Shown here one piece after another: positions 52,161 to 60,665 of a stretch of 64,000 nt of DNA. Positions within the stretch are counted from its first letter, which is position 1. Every line of letters begins with the position of its first letter. Below the pieces are notes generated by a model. That model searched no databases and had not been told where the DNA came from. It saw only the letters and a program-made list of their open reading frames with translations. The stretch lies in assembly GCF_019469185.1 (NCBI RefSeq), contig NZ_CP048264.1, positions 2,232,001 to 2,296,000 of the forward strand, written 5' to 3'. The position numbers were made by a program, and so were the translations under genes. This DNA comes from Gilliamella sp. ESL0441 (GTDB taxonomy: Bacteria > Pseudomonadota > Gammaproteobacteria > Enterobacterales > Orbaceae).

Positions 52161-53489
52161 TTAAGCAGTAAGATTCATTGAGTAAGAAATTTTGCTCATA
52201 TTGCTTGTGTTGCTATAGTTTGAAGTAAAGTTAACTGTAGGTTTAGGGTTGGTAGATTTTTGCTTATTAAACTGTAAGACTTTACCTATTTTAGCAAATC
52301 GCACAAACTCAGCCCAACAATTTAACATTTCGGTTCTTTGCTCAAGATATAGCGACCTGTTATACGCCCTACGAACTGTATTTTTATCAATATGTGAAAG
52401 TGCTATTTCGATGATTTCCTTATCAAAATTTTGTTCATTTAAATACGTTGATGCAACGGATCGTAAGCCATGAGCAACCAATTTACCACCATATCCCATA
52501 CGTTTAATAGCACCATTGGCTGTTTGAGAATTCATATGATTATTAAGGTGCTTTTTAACCTGTGAAGTAAAAACATATTTTCTGCTACCATTAATTTTTT
52601 TCATCTCCAACAATATATCTATTGCTCGTTGACTAAGAGGTACAAGGTGTTCTCGATTTTTTTTAATTTTTTCTTTTGGAACTGTCCAAATACGTTTATC
52701 AAAGTCAATTTCGTCCCATTCCACTTGTACGGCTTCAATAGGACGAGCTAGGGTGAGTAGTTGAAACTCAATCAGCAATTTAGTATAGGGTTTGATGTGT
52801 GCTTTTGAAAGTGCTTTCATAAACTCAGGTAATTCTTCAGGACGAATAGATAACATATGTTTTGCTTGATGTGATTCGAAAATCATATGTACTTTATTTA
52901 ACTTATTTGTATCTATATATCCAACATTTATGGAATAGTTCATTATTTCATTAATCCGTTGGATTATTCTGTATAACGTTTCAAATTTATTTTCCTGCTC
53001 CAACGGTTTTAACAGCTCAATAACCATGCTAGGCGTGATCTCTTGAATCGGTACATTTCCAATAAACGGGACAATATGCTTTTCTAAGGATTGCCGTTTT
53101 TTCAATAGTGTTCTTGGTTTAAGTTTTTTACAGTAACTGCTGTTATACCACTCGTTCATCACATATTTAAAAGTGGTGCGTTGTTTATCCAGTTGTTTTT
53201 GTTGCTCCGAATTTCTATAAGTTTGCGGATCTATTTTTTGCTTAAGAAGTTTGATATATTCATCTCTCTCGGAACGTGCTTCATCTAAACTTACCAATGG
53301 ATAGTTACCTAGTGTCATTGAAGTTTCACGATTTGTGATTGGGGATGTATATTTAAAAGCCCATTTTTTAATGTTGTTTTTGCAAACAATAAGAACTAAA
53401 CCATTTCCGTCTCTTAAATACAAGTTTTTATCCTTTGCTCGACTATTTTTAATTTGATTATCAGTTAATCTTTTAATTATTTTTGGCAT
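52161..53489 (-). CDS. P4-type (DUF4102) tyrosine integrase
   Basis: 442 aa from MPKIIKRLTDNQIKNSRAKD, preceded by AAGGA; the longer frame from 53537 is less likely. N-terminal DUF4102 arm-binding domain (YLRDGNGLVLIV, SMTLGNYPLVSLDEARSERD), core-binding domain, and catalytic part with LARPIEAVQVEWDEIDF (Arg I), AHGLRSVASTYLNE (HxLR) and ALSHIDKNTVRRAYNRS (His, nucleophile Tyr). It integrates the element at the neighbouring tRNA-Asn 3' end, 180 bp away. The strand orientation away from the tRNA is typical of tRNA-targeting islands. Confidence 0.92.
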   Translation of the reverse strand: MPKIIKRLTDNQIKNSRAKDKNLYLRDGNGLVLIVCKNNIKKWAFKYTSPITNRETSMTLGNYPLVSLDEARSERDEYIKLLKQKIDPQTYRNSEQQKQLDKQRTTFKYVMNEWYNSSYCKKLKPRTLLKKRQSLEKHIVPFIGNVPIQEITPSMVIELLKPLEQENKFETLYRIIQRINEIMNYSINVGYIDTNKLNKVHMIFESHQAKHMLSIRPEELPEFMKALSKAHIKPYTKLLIEFQLLTLARPIEAVQVEWDEIDFDKRIWTVPKEKIKKNREHLVPLSQRAIDILLEMKKINGSRKYVFTSQVKKHLNNHMNSQTANGAIKRMGYGGKLVAHGLRSVASTYLNEQNFDKEIIEIALSHIDKNTVRRAYNRSLYLEQRTEMLNCWAEFVRFAKIGKVLQFNKQKSTNPKPTVNFTSNYSNTSNMSKISYSMNLTA

Positions 53490-53669
53490 AGAATTCTTTT
53501 CCTTGAGGAAAAAATGAGCATTTTTGCTAACCCTCATTTGAACCCGAAAAAATATTAAATTGATAGAGAAATTGATAGATGTATATGGATAAGAGGTATA
53601 CTAAAAAAAATATAAGATATTGATTTATAATCAAATAGAGACGTATAGATACGAGATGAAATGTAAAGT

Positions 53670-53700
53670 TGGCTCCTCCAACTGGACTTGAACCAGTGAC
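53670..53700. other. Putative attachment site at tRNA-Asn 3' end
   Basis: The T-arm and acceptor end of tRNA-Asn faces the integrase gene, the position used as attB by P4-type integrases. A second copy of the 3' tRNA sequence should mark the other end of the element. I found none from 1 to 53669, so the left end lies outside the window. Confidence 0.6.
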
Positions 53701-53745
53701 ATACGGATTAACAGTCCGCCGTTCTACCGACTGAACTATGGAGGA
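53670..53745 (-). tRNA. tRNA-Asn (anticodon GTT)
   Basis: 76 nt on the minus strand: TCCTCCATAGTTCAGTCGGT starts the molecule, the anticodon loop is CTGTTAA (GTT), the T-loop is GGTTCAAGTCC and the end is GGAGGAGCCA, with encoded CCA. The acceptor stem TCCTCCA/TGGAGGA pairs fully. Confidence 0.97.
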
Positions 53746-53893
53746 ACACTCGACGGTCAGAATATTAACGATCTATAACGATTATGTCAATCGTTAAAAC
53801 ACGAAATAAAACTAACTGCTCAGTGAGTAAACAAATAATACATCGACTATGTTAAAATAAAAGGCTACGGTAAGAATAGCTAGAGTATGATTT

Positions 53894-54469
53894 ATGAAAA
53901 AAAATATTTGTGTATTTTGTGGTGCCAGTGAAGGCAATCGTTTGGAATATCGAACAGCTGCCGAACAACTCGGTAAAATTATAGCAAAACAAAATCGGCG
54001 ATTAATTTATGGCGGTGGTAATAAAGGGCTTATGGGTATTATTGCTAATGCTGTTTTAGCTCATGGCGGTGAAGTCATCGGCATCATCCCTGAACGTTTA
54101 GTTAAAGCCGAAACTGCTCACCATGGCATTACCCAATTAGAAGTTGTCGACAATATGCATCAACGTAAAGCAAGGCTTGCAGAACTAGCTGACGGTTTTA
54201 TCGCTATGCCAGGCGGTACCGGCACATTAGAAGAAATTTTTGAGGTTTGGACCGGTATGCAAATTGGTTATCATGAAAAACCGGTGGCATTATTTGATAT
54301 TGCAAACTTTTGGCAATCTATGTTGAGTTTTTTAGAGCATGCTGTACAGGAAGGGTTTATTCGGGAAAATTTTTATAACACATTAATTGTTAGTGATAAC
54401 GCCGAATTTGTGTTGAAACAAATGGACGATTTCGTTCCGAAAGATTTACAACGCTGGGTAAAAAAATAA
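53894..54469 (+). CDS. LOG-family protein (TIGR00730)
   Basis: 191 aa. KNICVFCGASEGNRLEYRTA, LIYGGGNKGLMGIIANAVLA and the diagnostic PGGTGTLEEIFEVWTGMQIG. The family includes cytokinin-activating phosphoribohydrolases (LOG) and bacterial nucleotide 5'-monophosphate nucleosidases. Acts in the cytoplasm on nucleotide monophosphates; exact substrate unknown. Host chromosome gene flanking the insertion. Terminator at 54484-54509. Confidence 0.88.
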   Translation: MKKNICVFCGASEGNRLEYRTAAEQLGKIIAKQNRRLIYGGGNKGLMGIIANAVLAHGGEVIGIIPERLVKAETAHHGITQLEVVDNMHQRKARLAELADGFIAMPGGTGTLEEIFEVWTGMQIGYHEKPVALFDIANFWQSMLSFLEHAVQEGFIRENFYNTLIVSDNAEFVLKQMDDFVPKDLQRWVKK

Positions 54470-54483
54470 GTGAATATAAGAAA

Positions 54484-54509
54484 AAAACGCCATCATCAGA
54501 TGGCGTTTT
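54484..54509. terminator. Bidirectional terminator
   Basis: AAAACGCCATC-ATCA-GATGGCGTTTT with A/T runs on both sides; shared by the LOG gene and fruA. Confidence 0.88.
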
Positions 54510-54521
54510 AATTTATGCTTA

Positions 54522-56219
54522 TTAAGCTGTCGTCGCTACAGCTTCTTTTTCTGGCGCTTTAATAGCTGCATAAGCAAGCCCTGCAATAACCGATCCAACA
54601 ACAATGGATAACAGATAACCACCCACAGGTTTAACGACACCTGGAATTGCTAGAGCAAATAATCCACCATGTGGGGTCATTAATGTTGAACCAAATGCTA
54701 ATGCCATACCACCAGTAATTGCGCCACCTAGAATACAACATGGAATAACACGTAACGGATCACGCGCAGCGAAAGGAATTGCCCCTTCAGAGATAAAGCA
54801 TAAGCCTAATACTAATGACGCCTTACCACTTTCTTGCTCAGCTTTAGCAAACTTTTTGCGAGCGATTAGCGTTGCAATACCCATTGCCAATGGAGGTACC
54901 ATACCACCAGCCATCACAGCAGCCATTGGTGCATAAACATGCGCAGAAATTAATCCCGTACCAAAAGCATAAGCAACTTTATTAATTGGTCCGCCCATAT
55001 CTGTACACATCATACCGCCTAACACTGCACCTAAAATAACAGCATTAGCCGTGCCCATTGAATTTAACCAGTCTGTTACCTCACCCATTAACCAAGCAAT
55101 AGGTGTACCAACAATAAACTGCATGACAAGCCCTGTCGCTAATGTTGCCAATAGTGGCACAATTAAAATGGGCTTTAAGGCTTCCATACTTTTTGGTAGG
55201 GGAAGGTATTTAGCGATTAATAATGCAAAATATCCAGCAAAGTAACCAATGATAATACCACCTAAAAATCCTGCACCTGTTGAGACCGCAAGCAATCCTC
55301 CGACCAGACCAGGCGCAAGTCCAGGTCTATCCGCAATTGAATAAGCGATATAGCCAGCCAGTAATGGCACCATAAGCGAAAATGCCAAGCCTCCAATTTG
55401 CGCTAAATGTGGTTCGCCAACTAATTTTTGTACACCGTCAATGTTTTCAAATGAACCCAAAGCAAAAGAAAGTGCGATGATCAATCCACCGGCAACAACC
55501 ATTGGTAACATATAAGAAACACCAGTTAGAAGATGTTTATAAAAACTTTTCTTCTCATTGCTTGATTTAGCCGATGCTGAAGTTGATGAAGGTTGATAAA
55601 CCGTTGCCTCTTCGAATGCTTTATCAAACTCTTGCGCAGTCTTTTTGAGCGCTGGGCCAGTTTTTGTTCGATATAATTTTTTACCCGCAAATTTACTTAA
55701 ATCTACATCGATATCACAAGCTGCAATAACAATGTCTGCTGAGGCGACTTCTTCTGGTGTGAGTTCGTTACCAACCCCAACTGACCCTCGCGTTTCAACT
55801 TTACACCACCAACCACGTTTTTTGGCTTCTTCTTCAATCGCTTCGGCAGCCATAAAAGTATGTGCCACTCCAGTTGGACACGCTGTTACTGCAACAATAC
55901 GTTTTACAGCCGTATTAGTGGTAGGAGCTGAAACACGTTGAGCTGATTGTTCAAAAACAACCGCTTTACTTTGTGCTTCTGTTAGAATTTGTTTTGGGTT
56001 GGCAAATAACGCATTAATATCTTCTACCACATAAACTTTTTTACCGATAACGAATTTATCACTAATTTCACCAGTCCCGATAGCAATAATCGCATCAGCA
56101 GAATCTGAATTATCGGTTACGTTAAAATTCAACGAATTGGCAGCCAATGCGAGTTCCGCTCTGGCTAAACGTCCATTTACAGGACCTGTATTACTACCTT
56201 CAACAATATAAATATTCAT
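54522..56219 (-). CDS. fruA: PTS fructose transporter subunit IIB'BC
   Basis: 565 aa, the normal length. N-terminal degenerate IIB' domain, then IIB with phosphorylation site Cys114 in VTACPTGVAHTFMAAEAIEE. From ~225 the IIC domain follows, with about eight to ten membrane segments (PMVVAGGLIIALSFALGSFE) and the sugar-binding loop MTPHGGLFALAIPGVV near the end. It imports fructose and phosphorylates it to fructose 1-phosphate. Last gene of the fruBKA operon; SD AGGAG. Induced when Cra is released by fructose 1-phosphate. Confidence 0.97.
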   Translation of the reverse strand: MNIYIVEGSNTGPVNGRLARAELALAANSLNFNVTDNSDSADAIIAIGTGEISDKFVIGKKVYVVEDINALFANPKQILTEAQSKAVVFEQSAQRVSAPTTNTAVKRIVAVTACPTGVAHTFMAAEAIEEEAKKRGWWCKVETRGSVGVGNELTPEEVASADIVIAACDIDVDLSKFAGKKLYRTKTGPALKKTAQEFDKAFEEATVYQPSSTSASAKSSNEKKSFYKHLLTGVSYMLPMVVAGGLIIALSFALGSFENIDGVQKLVGEPHLAQIGGLAFSLMVPLLAGYIAYSIADRPGLAPGLVGGLLAVSTGAGFLGGIIIGYFAGYFALLIAKYLPLPKSMEALKPILIVPLLATLATGLVMQFIVGTPIAWLMGEVTDWLNSMGTANAVILGAVLGGMMCTDMGGPINKVAYAFGTGLISAHVYAPMAAVMAGGMVPPLAMGIATLIARKKFAKAEQESGKASLVLGLCFISEGAIPFAARDPLRVIPCCILGGAITGGMALAFGSTLMTPHGGLFALAIPGVVKPVGGYLLSIVVGSVIAGLAYAAIKAPEKEAVATTA

Positions 56220-56227
56220 GCTAACTC

Positions 56228-57163
56228 CTAACCAGCATTTATTTCAATTTTGCCTAGCATATCAGTTACAGCTTGGCGATCCGAAATCCCCACACCCGCT
56301 TGTCCAACAGACAAAGCAGCAACACTTGATGCAAATACCAGGGTATCTTTAATCGATTGATTTGTTATTAATCCATACATGATTCCAGCAACCATTGAGT
56401 CACCGGCACCGACCGTACTCACTACTTGACATTTTGGTGGTTTAGCCAACCATGCTTCATGTTGAGTCACCCACAAAGCGCCTTTACTTCCTAGTGAAAT
56501 CACAACATTTTCAACGCCACCTTTTACTAATTCCATCGCAGCTGTTTTAATTTCATCTAGTGTCGTTAATTTACGTCCGACCCACATTTCAAGTTCTTTA
56601 TCATTTGGTTTGATTAACCATGGCTTAGCTTTCAATCCAGCGACTAACGCATCTCGGCTACTGTCAAACACCACTTTGGGGCAGATCTGTTTAACTTGTT
56701 CCATCCATTGTGTAAATTTATCGAGTGATACGCCGGCAGGTAAACTGCCACTTATTGCGACCATATCAATATCTTTTAACCATTCAAGAGAACTTGTCAC
56801 AAAACGTTGCCAATCATGCTCTGTAATTGTAAAGCCTGAAAAGTTTAGATCCGTCACTTCGCTATTTTCTTCAGTCAATTTGACATTGATACGTGTACGG
56901 CCTTCTACAGTTTGGAATTTGTCGACTACATTTAATGAATTAAATAATAGATTAAAACCATCTCGGTTTTCTTGACCTAAAAAACCACCAACAGTTAATT
57001 TTATATCTAGATCAGACAATACTTTAGCAACATTAATCCCTTTGCCTGCGGCAAGTAAAGCATTTGTTTGAACTAAATTCACATCACCCAACTCGACTTT
57101 TGGACAAAATCCTAATAAATCATAAGCTGGATTTAAAGTGATTGTTGCAACACGATATGCCAT
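56228..57163 (-). CDS. fruK: 1-phosphofructokinase
   Basis: 311 aa PfkB-family sugar kinase. TITLNPAYDLLGFCPKVELG at the start, AAGKGINVAKVLSDL (substrate loop) and STVGAGDSMVAGIMYG (ATP/anion hole with catalytic Asp) near 250. It converts fructose 1-phosphate to fructose 1,6-bisphosphate. Start codon overlaps the fruB stop (TAATG). Eight bp separate it from fruA. Confidence 0.96.
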   Translation of the reverse strand: MAYRVATITLNPAYDLLGFCPKVELGDVNLVQTNALLAAGKGINVAKVLSDLDIKLTVGGFLGQENRDGFNLLFNSLNVVDKFQTVEGRTRINVKLTEENSEVTDLNFSGFTITEHDWQRFVTSSLEWLKDIDMVAISGSLPAGVSLDKFTQWMEQVKQICPKVVFDSSRDALVAGLKAKPWLIKPNDKELEMWVGRKLTTLDEIKTAAMELVKGGVENVVISLGSKGALWVTQHEAWLAKPPKCQVVSTVGAGDSMVAGIMYGLITNQSIKDTLVFASSVAALSVGQAGVGISDRQAVTDMLGKIEINAG

Positions 57164-58365
57164 TATTCTGTTCCCTCACCAAGTCCGCTTTCAATTGCTT
57201 TACCAATAGCATCAAGTGCTTGCTCAGCATCATCACCGACCGCAGTAAATTGCAATCGACTGCCTTTTTTGGCTCCAAGTGCAACGATTTTCATTAAGCT
57301 GGTAGCACTTACTGGCTCCCCTTTTCCATCAAGATTCGCAACGGTTACTTTGCTATTAAACTCTTTAACCAATTTAACTAATACTGAAGATGGACGAGTA
57401 TGTAAACCATTTTCGTTAGGCACGATAAATTCACGAGTTAAAGTTTGGCTTGAATCCGATGCTAATGGCGCTGATGAGTTAGCTTGTTCAGTTTGAGAAT
57501 TATCGATAGTTGAAGGCAGGTCATCTGTCATCAGTAAATTGATTAATTTATCCGTGCTTGCTGATAACATTAAATCTAATTTTTCATAAAATGCTAAACG
57601 CGCAATACGATCAATAACCTCAGACATTGAATTATCAACAACCGACATCGTGATAAGTAATTTTACCGGTTTATTTTCTTCATTTACGTTGCTTATTGTA
57701 CGACTAATCACAATCGCATTTTTTAAATTACCTTCTTTGCTATCGTTCAACCAAACCCCACTACCTAGATAAGTTGGTTTATTATCCAGCACATGAGTAA
57801 TAAAAGCCGTATTTACAGCATTTTGTTGTTTTAAACGTGATGCATTTAACGCTTGTAGAGTGGCTAAACTATCAGTATTGATATCCAATAAAAGTGATGA
57901 TTCATTCATTGAAAATTGGCTATCTTCTTGTTCTGTTTTTCCGGTTAAAATAGCAAGCGCTTCATCCGCTGATTTAATGTTTTTGATTCGTTCCTCAACA
58001 CCGTCGGCACCTAAAACATGTGTCAATTGACGAAGTAACTCTAAATGCTCGTCAGAACTAGCGGCAATACCAATAGCAACATAAGCTTTTTCACCATCAT
58101 CACCCCATTCAACACCTTCAGGAAAACAAAAAACTTGAACCCCCGTCTTTTTAACTAAATGACGAGTGGTGGTAGTGCCATGTGGAATAGCAAGACCAAT
58201 ACCCAGATAAGTGGCAGCCTGTGCTTCACGTTCAAGCATTCCATTTACATATCCTTCTTCGACAAAACCGGCACTAGTTAATGCTGCCGCTACTTTTTTT
58301 ATCGCTTCTGTTTTATTAGCAGCGTGTTCATTTAAATGTATATCTTCTTTAACTAAATGAAACAT
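57163..58365 (-). CDS. fruB: Fructose PTS diphosphoryl transfer protein (IIA-M-HPr)
   Basis: 400 aa, slightly longer than the E. coli protein (376). N-terminal IIA with active His62 in LAIPHGTTTT, a central M domain, a short linker rich in Ser/Gln/Ala (~290-310), and a C-terminal HPr-like (FPr) domain with NENGLHTRPSSVLVKLV (His322). It accepts phosphate from enzyme I and passes it to FruA. First gene of the operon, with Cra and CRP-like sites upstream. Confidence 0.96.
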   Translation of the reverse strand: MFHLVKEDIHLNEHAANKTEAIKKVAAALTSAGFVEEGYVNGMLEREAQAATYLGIGLAIPHGTTTTRHLVKKTGVQVFCFPEGVEWGDDGEKAYVAIGIAASSDEHLELLRQLTHVLGADGVEERIKNIKSADEALAILTGKTEQEDSQFSMNESSLLLDINTDSLATLQALNASRLKQQNAVNTAFITHVLDNKPTYLGSGVWLNDSKEGNLKNAIVISRTISNVNEENKPVKLLITMSVVDNSMSEVIDRIARLAFYEKLDLMLSASTDKLINLLMTDDLPSTIDNSQTEQANSSAPLASDSSQTLTREFIVPNENGLHTRPSSVLVKLVKEFNSKVTVANLDGKGEPVSATSLMKIVALGAKKGSRLQFTAVGDDAEQALDAIGKAIESGLGEGTE

Positions 58366-58441
58366 AGAATAAATACCTCTGGGTTATAAATATTGGGTCG
58401 ACTAAAATGACTCATCTCTAAATCCATTTAATGATTTTTAT

Positions 58442-58455
58442 TGAATCGTTTCAGC
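58442..58455 (-). promoter_or_regulatory. Cra (FruR) operator upstream of fruB
   Basis: Minus-strand GCTGAAACGATTCA matches the Cra consensus RSTGAAWCSNTHHW at every position. It is 77 bp before fruB and next to the cra gene. Confidence 0.8.
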
Positions 58456-58510
58456 CATGATGAATAAATTAACGTTAATTATCCAATAAATTATGTCTAT
58501 CAATAACAAA

Positions 58511-58530
58511 TATGTGATCCAGATCTAATT
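58511..58530. promoter_or_regulatory. CRP-like site upstream of fruB
   Basis: ATGTGATCCAGATCTAAT has a perfect left half (TGTGATC) and a partly degenerate right half of the CRP consensus. Position fits catabolite activation of the fru operon. Confidence 0.45.
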
Positions 58531-58768
58531 TTTTGATTCTGATTAATCCTTTCAATACAAAATACAGATTATAGACATTTTTTTGTTATATCGTTGAATA
58601 GTTTTTATCTTTATAGACTTTAATAATATGACTATATCTGAGCATACTTTATCTTTTATTTTAATAAAAAATTAGGAAGAATCGCAACGCACATCAATAT
58701 TTTCTAATACTAAGAGTAATAACAAATTCCTATTTCAAAAAATGTTTACTTCGATGAACGTCCCTTAA

Positions 58769-59782
58769 TCATTTACATAAACGGCTAAGATTACCACGAT
58801 AGATCAATTTTCTAGGAATTACAGTGGTACCCGATTGATATTCTTGTTGATGTAGATAATTAAGGAGTAGTTTAATCGTCACTTCTACAATTTCTTTATG
58901 ATCTTGAGAAAGTGAAATCATTTTACAAGGCAGAAAATCAAGTAATTCATTATCCCCAAACGTTGCAATAGTTAATGTTTCAGGTAAATGACCAAATTTT
59001 CTTAAAATAGCATCGATAGTACCTTGAAGAAGAGAGAATGAAGTTGTAAAAATACCATTTGGTAATTCATGATCGTTTAACCATTTACTAAAAGCAATAT
59101 CAGCATCTTGACGACTATAATTATTAGCATATAAAAATTCGACACTATCGCAATCGTTTAATGTTACAGCTTTAAAACCTTCAAGACGATGTTGGCTTAC
59201 GGATAAATTTGGTAATGCCCCTATATATACAGCTTTACCTTGCACAAAATGATTAAATGTTTGGGCTAATGTTTGGGCATCATCTTTATCCGCACCAACT
59301 ATATTTCGAAACTTTTTGGTAGATAACGTTCTATCTAAAGCAAATAATGGAATTTTAGAATTTTGCCAATTGTCATAAAACGCATAGTCAGAATCAGAAA
59401 CAAAAGAGGATGAGAGAATTATGGCATCAACCCTTCTACGTTTTAAATGTGCAACGCATTCTTTTTCAATTTCAGGATTATCATCAGAACAAGATAACAA
59501 TAATTGATAGCCCTCTTTCCTGACTAATTGTTCTAAATAACTAGCAATTCGTGTATAACTACTATTTTCTAAATCTGGAATGATGATTCCTATCGAACGC
59601 GTTTTACCTTCACGGAGTCCTGCAGCAACTGCGTTAGGATAATAATTATGCTTTTTTACAATTGCCATAACTTTGGCGATAGTTTTGTCACTAACACGAT
59701 ATTCCTTCGCTTTTCCATTAATCACATAACTTGCTGTAGTCTTTGATACACCTGCTAAAAAGGCTATTTCCTCTAACTTCAT
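58769..59782 (-). CDS. cra: Catabolite repressor/activator Cra (FruR), LacI family
   Basis: 337 aa from MKLEEIAFLAGVSKTTASYV; a longer frame starting at 59821 adds an untypical leader, and Cra proteins begin exactly here. LacI-type HTH (1-20), hinge with YYPNAVAAGLREGKTRSIGI, then a ligand-binding domain with ALDRTL, VGADKDDAQTLA and TIATFGDNELLDFLPC, all strongly Cra-like. It represses fruBKA and releases DNA on binding fructose 1-phosphate. Gene next to its target operon, unlike E. coli. Confidence 0.92.
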   Translation of the reverse strand: MKLEEIAFLAGVSKTTASYVINGKAKEYRVSDKTIAKVMAIVKKHNYYPNAVAAGLREGKTRSIGIIIPDLENSSYTRIASYLEQLVRKEGYQLLLSCSDDNPEIEKECVAHLKRRRVDAIILSSSFVSDSDYAFYDNWQNSKIPLFALDRTLSTKKFRNIVGADKDDAQTLAQTFNHFVQGKAVYIGALPNLSVSQHRLEGFKAVTLNDCDSVEFLYANNYSRQDADIAFSKWLNDHELPNGIFTTSFSLLQGTIDAILRKFGHLPETLTIATFGDNELLDFLPCKMISLSQDHKEIVEVTIKLLLNYLHQQEYQSGTTVIPRKLIYRGNLSRLCK

Positions 59783-59909
59783 CACTATTGTCTCGACAAA
59801 AAGAAGCCATTTTTTTAACATGAAATAGAGGAATTAGCAAACAATAATTTTCTTTAACTCATTTATTATTAGTAATATTTTGTGGCAATTTAAAATTCAC
59901 CAATCAACA

Positions 59910-60665
59910 TTAATAATATACAGCGATATGTTGTCCTTGGATGGTTTCAATGCTAACCGGCGTATCAAAAATATCTTCTAAAATAGCTGAATTCATAATC
60001 TGTGTTGGAGTTCCTTGATAGACCAGTTCCCCATTTTTCATCGCTAAAATATAGTCCGAATAGACTGATGCAAAATTGATATCGTGAATAACAATGACAA
60101 TGGTTTTACCAAGTTCATTCGCAGCACGTCGTAACTGTTTCATCATCGAAACTGCATGCTTCATATCCAAATTATTTAACGGTTCATCAAGTAACACATA
60201 TTCAGTATCTTGACAAAGCACCATCGCGACATATGCTCGTTGTCGCTGTCCGCCAGATAACTCATCTAAAAAACGATCTTTAAACTCAGTTAAATTTAAA
60301 AAATCCAATGCTCGATGAATATGCTGATAATCATCAGGATTTAAACGCCCTTTTGTATGAGGATAACGCCCGAATCCGACCAGTTCAAATACGGTAAGCC
60401 TACTGGTAAAGCGATTTTCTTGTCTTAATACCGAAAGATGAGTAGCTAATTTATCACTCGGCGTTTTAAACACATCCATGTCTTGAATTTTAACGTTTCC
60501 TTCATCAGCGTTCAAAAGTCGACTTATAATCGAAAGTAAAGTTGATTTTCCAGCGCCATTAGGCCCAATGATTGCCGTTATTCCCCCTTGTGAAATCGTG
60601 GCGGTAACATTTTTTAAAACCGAAAGGGTTTGATATTTTTTATTAATATTATCAATTTGTATCAC
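59910..60665 (-). CDS. Iron-siderophore ABC transporter ATP-binding protein
   Basis: 251 aa FepC/FecE-type ATPase. Walker A GPNGAGKST (34-42), signature ELSGGQRQRAYVAM, Walker B YVLLDEPLNNLD, H-loop IVIHD. It energises ferric-siderophore uptake at the inner membrane. Start overlaps the end of the permease gene (ATGA), so the operon is translationally coupled. Closest in type to CeuD/YclP/VctC ATPases; ligand not determinable. Confidence 0.92.
   Translation of the reverse strand: MIQIDNINKKYQTLSVLKNVTATISQGGITAIIGPNGAGKSTLLSIISRLLNADEGNVKIQDMDVFKTPSDKLATHLSVLRQENRFTSRLTVFELVGFGRYPHTKGRLNPDDYQHIHRALDFLNLTEFKDRFLDELSGGQRQRAYVAMVLCQDTEYVLLDEPLNNLDMKHAVSMMKQLRRAANELGKTIVIVIHDINFASVYSDYILAMKNGELVYQGTPTQIMNSAILEDIFDTPVSIETIQGQHIAVYY

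Larger units (their letters stand above)
58366..58768. other. Regulatory region between cra and fruB
   Basis: 403 bp without genes. It contains a perfect Cra operator, a CRP-like site and the palindrome ATTAACGTTAAT (58468-58479). It is the expected promoter region of the fru operon. Confidence 0.6.
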
